Shown here in pieces: positions 59,766 to 64,000 of a DNA stretch of 64,000 nucleotides. A program made the translations under genes and the position numbers. Origin of the DNA: Stichopus chloronotus (Eukaryota > Echinodermata > Holothuroidea > Aspidochirotida > Stichopodidae). Position 1 is the stretch's first letter; every line of letters starts with the position of its first letter. The notes beneath the pieces are model-generated. The model had not been told where the DNA came from and searched no databases. It was given only the letters and a program-made list of their open reading frames with translations. The stretch lies in the NCBI GenBank assembly GCA_021234535.1, contig CM037848.1, positions 14,401,444-14,465,443 of the forward strand, read 5' to 3'.

Positions 59766-62700
59766 CTGCAAATACAAAAGAGATATATCATGTTTGCACG
59801 AATTAAAACAAAAAGCTGGAGATAAAACATGAGAAAAATGTCTTCCAAATGTATGGAATCTGTGGTCAAGTATTAGGGGGACAGAATTTGCTTTTGAAGT
59901 GTTATAGTAGTAGTTACGTTTCCGTCTAGGATTATTCAACACGCAAGTGGGTAACGGGGTGCACGTGGAGGGTTGACAAATCTACTAATCGAATGGACAT
60001 GCAGACCGGTGGGGTCGAGGGATACGATAGTTTCGGAATGTAAGAGATAAGATATAAGGGAAGATAAAAATATTTTCTAATTTATTATTCTTCCAGAGTT
60101 TCTTCACTTACTTTGTATTATTCTTGTAATTTCACGTCCCTGTGATTCTACACAGGGACGAACTGAAAGTTCCCCAGTTTGCATATAGCTTAATTGGCTA
60201 AGAAGTGTGCCAATATCTGTTGACGAGCAGTATATCAGAAAAATTTGGGTCGAAAATACCTCGAATATCATCAGAAAATTAATTCTCGAGCCCGTTTTTC
60301 TGTGTACTGTGAGACTTTACCCATCATCTGCTAAGAAAATGTAGCTAATTCATAGTTTTCAAGGGTATTTATTTTTCGATCAAACTATTATTGGGGGAAT
60401 GTGTGTCCTATTTGTACCGACCCTAAGTGTAATGCAACGACCCTAAGTGTCGCCATCGGTTGGTAAAGAGCATACGAGACGAATTTCAGATTAATCAAAT
60501 TACAAAAAAGTTCTTGCCAGGTCCCATAAAATAACTAAATAAACTTCGTAGGTACATTTCAGCATAACAGATTTTATCAGTGAGGATTTTAGAAGTGGAG
60601 GAGAGGGACGAGCAACACTTACCGACACTGTTAGAGCTCTTTCACAGAAACTGCTGGATAGCTTTGTTAAAGTGTTCAATCGCCTACCCCTAATTTTCTT
60701 TGCGCTTTCTTTTCCATGCATGTACTTACGAGAACCATCGACTTCATGGTTCTGTGCAATGCGCATTGCAAAACGACGGGGCGGCAAAGACATGGCATTT
60801 TTCAGAACAAACAAAACATCTCAATGAGCCCCTTAAGACAATCTTAAGAATCTGTTCTCTATCAGGTGTAGGAGCCATTATTTCGTTCAGTTTGTCCTCT
60901 GATCTCCCTGTCCCCAACATGTTCTCTAAGTTCGGTGAACGTGCGTTGCCTTTTACCGCTCCCGATAGCTTTGGAATAGTTTGCTTGTTGATATTCGCAC
61001 TTGTAGCAACCTTTTAAGAAGATTTGAGACTCATTTTACCGGCTTCAGATCCGGTATTAATTTACTTTTCCTTCGTCTAAGCGCTTTTGTTTTATTTGTT
61101 TTTATAAAATTTCTGTTACTTTAGGTTTTTATCCTTTAATCCGTTGTTATTTCATTTATTTTTTTTTTGGTTTACCATGTTTAACTTTGTATGGCGGCTT
61201 TGGTCACTTTCCTGCAACTTGTGTTTACAAATTTGAAAATACTAGTAAAAAATAAAAAGGAATGATATCTTGATTGCTACATGGAAGTTTACATTTTCAA
61301 ACATAGAATGACTGAATGCAGCTTACAACAGCTCTAAAGTGACTTTTAAGTAAAGCTGGATGTCATTAAGTGAAATTAAGTTAAAAACACTAACACCGAT
61401 TCTCACATCACAAGAAGTACGGAGGTGTTATAGAAGGAGATACGCTCAAAACCCCTCCTTTGTACTCAAATGTGTTGCTACAAAGAACGTCTGCTTTGTC
61501 TACCACTTACAGTTTCAATGAGCTTAAACATAAAAACATTCATGACTTCTGCTACGTTCTTTTCATGGGGTAAAAGTGGGTGTGAATACAGTCTAGCTGG
61601 ATACCAACTAGAACTGGACTACATTACACGAAAGTAAAATGGTGACACAAGCCATGCTCATCCATTTCGGATTAAAACTCCGGAGAAAACCTAATATTAT
61701 CAATAAATCAAAATTTATTTTATGTAACTCCGGGCTGCTGATCCGATATCTATCAAAACAAGGGAGCTGTTTTAAGATTATAACAGCTCGCTAATCTAAA
61801 TTAATCAATCTTGATGTGGAATTCGAAGGCGATATGGAAGACCCCTGTATCAGCTATCGAACACATAGCAGCTGTCACAGATACACTCTACGTATATCGA
61901 AAGCCGTGTGGGACAAATACACCATTATTTATCCCGGTATTAATTCGCATACATACCAGTATTAATTCCATTTTAGACTGGTATATATTCAAGCCAATCA
62001 GGAAGCAGGAAAATATACCGGTATAGAATCGAATTTATCCTGGCATAAACTGACATTTACACCAGTATTAAACGTAATTTATACCGGTATAAATTCGAAT
62101 TAATACCAGTATATATTTGAATTAATATCAGTATATATTCAGCCTTTCTGATTGGTTTATTTTACACTGGAATATATTCAAATTAATACGGGCATATATT
62201 CGAATTAATACCAGTTTATATTCGAATTAGTACCGGTATATACTCGAATTAATATCAGTATATATTCAGCCTTTCTGATTGGTTGATTTTACACTGGTAT
62301 ATATTTGAATTAATACCTGTATATATTCGAATTAACACCGGCATATATTTAATATTTTTTACTTTTTCCCGGGATAAATTATATTTAATGCTAGTATAAA
62401 TTCGAATTAATACTGGTATATATTCGAATTTATACCGGCATCAATTACTTTTAATAGTGGTATAAATGCCAATTTATGCCAGGATAAATTCGATTTTACA
62501 CCGGCCTGTTTTCCTGCTTTCTGATTGGCTTGAATATATACCAGTATAAAATGGAATTAATGCTGGTATATATTCGAATTAATACCGGGATAAATAATGG
62601 TGTATTTGTCCAACACGGCTTCCCATAAACGTGGGTTCATCCATCTACACATGACACCATGTTAGCGCACTATATCGGTGACGTAGATATAATAAGAGGA

Positions 62701-63114
62701 GGCAAGTAGAAGTGTACTGTACGAGTTGGGGAACTAAAAAGTAGACACATCGAGAACTGCACTATAGCTCACCAAATTTTGATTTAACATTTTGGTTATA
62801 TATAAATTTTATTTTATTTATTTTATAGTCTTAAGTACATTTCTGATCATGCTGTGGTCATGACAAACAGTATTATGATCCAATAGGCCATTCCAAGATA
62901 AAACATGTGAACATTTTCTTTATAATTTGTTATTTTCTGGACATGAAGGGGACTTGCATGATAGGCCCTATGAGAAACAAAAGAAACAAAATATGCCTTT
63001 TTGAAGAAAGCAATCTCGTGTAACACGTGTCCAACTTCATTACAGGATATCAGAAACTTCCTATATGGCTGAAATAAAGGTGATGACATGCATAAACTTC
63101 TGGTCGGTGCTTAC
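59766..63114. other. L6 intron 1
   Basis: Contains the large fold-back element (61899-62623). CTACATTACACGAAAGTAAAATGG near 61617 resembles 49885-49910. No gene. Confidence 0.55.
61899..62623. mobile_element. 725-bp fold-back element made of GGTATA/GAATTAAT units
   Basis: The outer ends are inverted copies: GAAAGCCGTGTGGGACAAAT on the left and, read on the other strand, GGAAGCCGTGTTGGACAAAT on the right. The match continues through CACCATTATTTATCCCGGTA and on for well over 100 bp. The interior is many copies of ACCGGTATATATTCGAATTA-like units, each partly palindromic. No open frame of note. Confidence 0.85.
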
Positions 63115-63272
63115 CTGTAGCAGTGGTTCCTCCAAGGAGTCCAAAAGGTTGGGCACGACTCACCGCTATTATCTTCAGCTGCGGTCACCGCCCACGGTCC
63201 AGCATCGCAACCTACAAATGAGAAGCTCAGGAGTGCCAAAATAGCCTGTTTCTTGACTGACGCACAATCCAT
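63115..63272 (-). CDS. L6 exon 1: signal peptide and start of C-type lectin-like domain (subfamily B)
   Basis: First coding exon of a predicted secreted CTLD protein of 190 aa (exons 63272-63115, 59765-59606, 55836-55582). It codes 52 residues plus two bases of an Arg codon. Residues 1 to about 27 form a signal peptide with two Lys followed by ILALLSFSFVG. CPTFW and HCYR follow, the Cys pair that opens a long-form CTLD. The Met at 63272 was chosen because it aligns with the L5 start (MASGSVRK against MDCASVKK). The frame stays open upstream to a Met at 63359, but L5 does not support that start. The donor ACAG|gtaagc is excellent. Upstream sequence is shared with L5 for several hundred bases, so this is a tandem duplicate of L5. 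The ligand is unknown. In echinoderms, secreted CTLD proteins are often linked to immunity; that role is inference here. Confidence 0.85.
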
Positions 63273-64000
63273 TGTTCCGATGTAAAATCTTGCCAAGGTT
63301 GGTGTCTCCGTAAATGTAAAGCATATGTCTTCTATCAGCTGGCTTGTTAGAGTTTGCAAAGGCCTCCTCAGCGAATGATTCCCATCCTACCGCCCAGCCT
63401 AGTTTATACCCAACCTAAAGTATGTGCCCGGATCTGTAATCGCGTCCTTCATGCGATCACCTTCCGCAAGAAAACTTTGGTGGCCATGTGAAATTATTGC
63501 GTTCATATGCATATTCATATTTGACATTATGGTTTATACATATTAAAAATTAACGTTCTCATGGAATATACGGAAGAGTGAAAGGGACATGCAAATGAAA
63601 AGAAAAAAAAAGAAAAATTTTCAGCACAATGTCTCACAATGTCAGCTCAATATTTGTAATACTGATATTTTGATGACTTGAATTACATAGTCAGTGTGAA
63701 AGAAATTTGACAATCTTGTCAAAATGGTAAACTTCGGATACTTTTCATTTGTAGAAGTTAGATTAGCTCGTCAAACTATCTCCTCAAAAATAGCAAGATG
63801 GGGAGGATTATCACTCAGCTGAAGTGACACCATTTAAATATTTTCCATTTTGCCTGTCCCTTTAACGCTTCCGTAGAAATGAGCTAACAGCTGCAATTCA
63901 ACAATGAGCGCGAATATGGACAGTTAAAATATTCAGAAGCTGATGCACCTGTTGTTGTTAAGTGTATATTTGTATATCGAAGGTCAACAGAAAAGAATGC
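63273..64000. other. Upstream of L6
   Basis: The L6 promoter flank, then sequence to the window edge that matches the region upstream of L5 (shared TTTAACGCTTCCGTAGA, at 63860 and 46631), showing how far the B-gene duplication extends. Confidence 0.55.
63353..63525 (-). promoter_or_regulatory. L6 conserved 5' flank (subfamily B type)
   Basis: The same islands as in L5: TTTGCAAAG...CAGCGAATGATTCCC (63353-63383), CCTTCATGCGATC (about 63446-63458) and TTCATATGCATATTCATATTT (63502-63522). In the last, the octamer is changed to ATATGCAT. Conservation between duplicates with diverged surroundings suggests regulation. Confidence 0.45.

Overview
This looks like animal nuclear DNA, AT-rich, with large introns, many interspersed and tandem repeats and many uninterrupted G or C runs of 10-20 bases. 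The only protein genes I can recognise belong to one family: small secreted proteins with a C-type lectin-like domain (CTLD). The domain style (CPLFW/CPTFW...HCYR, SWYDALNxCRLFS, ADLVSIHS, WIGL, FMCK) is most like echinoderm lectins, so a sea cucumber, urchin or relative is my best guess. That is recognition from memory, not a search result.

Six lectin genes, called L1 to L6 from left to right, all lie on the minus strand, so transcription runs from high to low coordinates. Each has three coding exons. Exon 1 holds the signal peptide, the first cysteines and HCY. Exon 2 is exactly 160 nt in all six and holds YFxEEVSWYDALNxC to the VSIHS helix region. Exon 3 holds WIGL to the last Cys and the stop. 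Intron 1 is always phase 2 (it splits the Arg codon AG|R) and intron 2 is always phase 0. L1 (8.6-2.3 kb) loses its third exon off the left edge. L2 (17.9-12.6 kb), L3 (28.6-22.5 kb), L5 (45.6-40.9 kb) and L6 (63.3-55.6 kb) look complete (180, 177, 195 and 190 aa). L4 (36.1-30.7 kb) has a 1-nt insertion inside the WIGL codons of exon 3 and is probably a pseudogene.

There are two subfamilies. A (L1-L4) has an N-terminal SCxEPCPLFW with an extra cysteine and promoter flanks with a GCATGCGCA (NRF-1-like) site and, in L1 and L4, a CCAAT box. B (L5, L6) has CPTFW, a 4-residue longer loop before GKWHD, and a different conserved upstream region ending in an octamer-like ATTTGCAT/ATATGCAT element. 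In both, the usual inner disulfide (C2-C3) and the EPN/QPD calcium/sugar motif are absent and WND is replaced by WHD, so these are probably calcium-independent CTLDs.

The array shows tandem duplication and decay. There is a broken B-type exon 3 at 50.3 kb, a stub of exon 2 at 34.0 kb, an 0.8-kb block shared by 31.5 and 50.6 kb, shared intron and 3' flank segments, and exon 2 sequences 96-98% identical between L1-L4 although adjacent introns have diverged. The rest is repeats: two fold-back elements made of short palindromic units (15.3 and 61.9 kb), a pair of TTAA-flanked inverted-repeat elements (45.8 and 57.4 kb), a CAGTGGCGG-ended element (51.8 kb), a 157-bp ABAB tandem array (56.7 kb), a 33-bp array of six copies just upstream of L2, and a degenerate tRNA-Thr-like SINE head (32.96 kb). 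I see no other recognisable gene, no functional tRNA or rRNA and no intact transposase.
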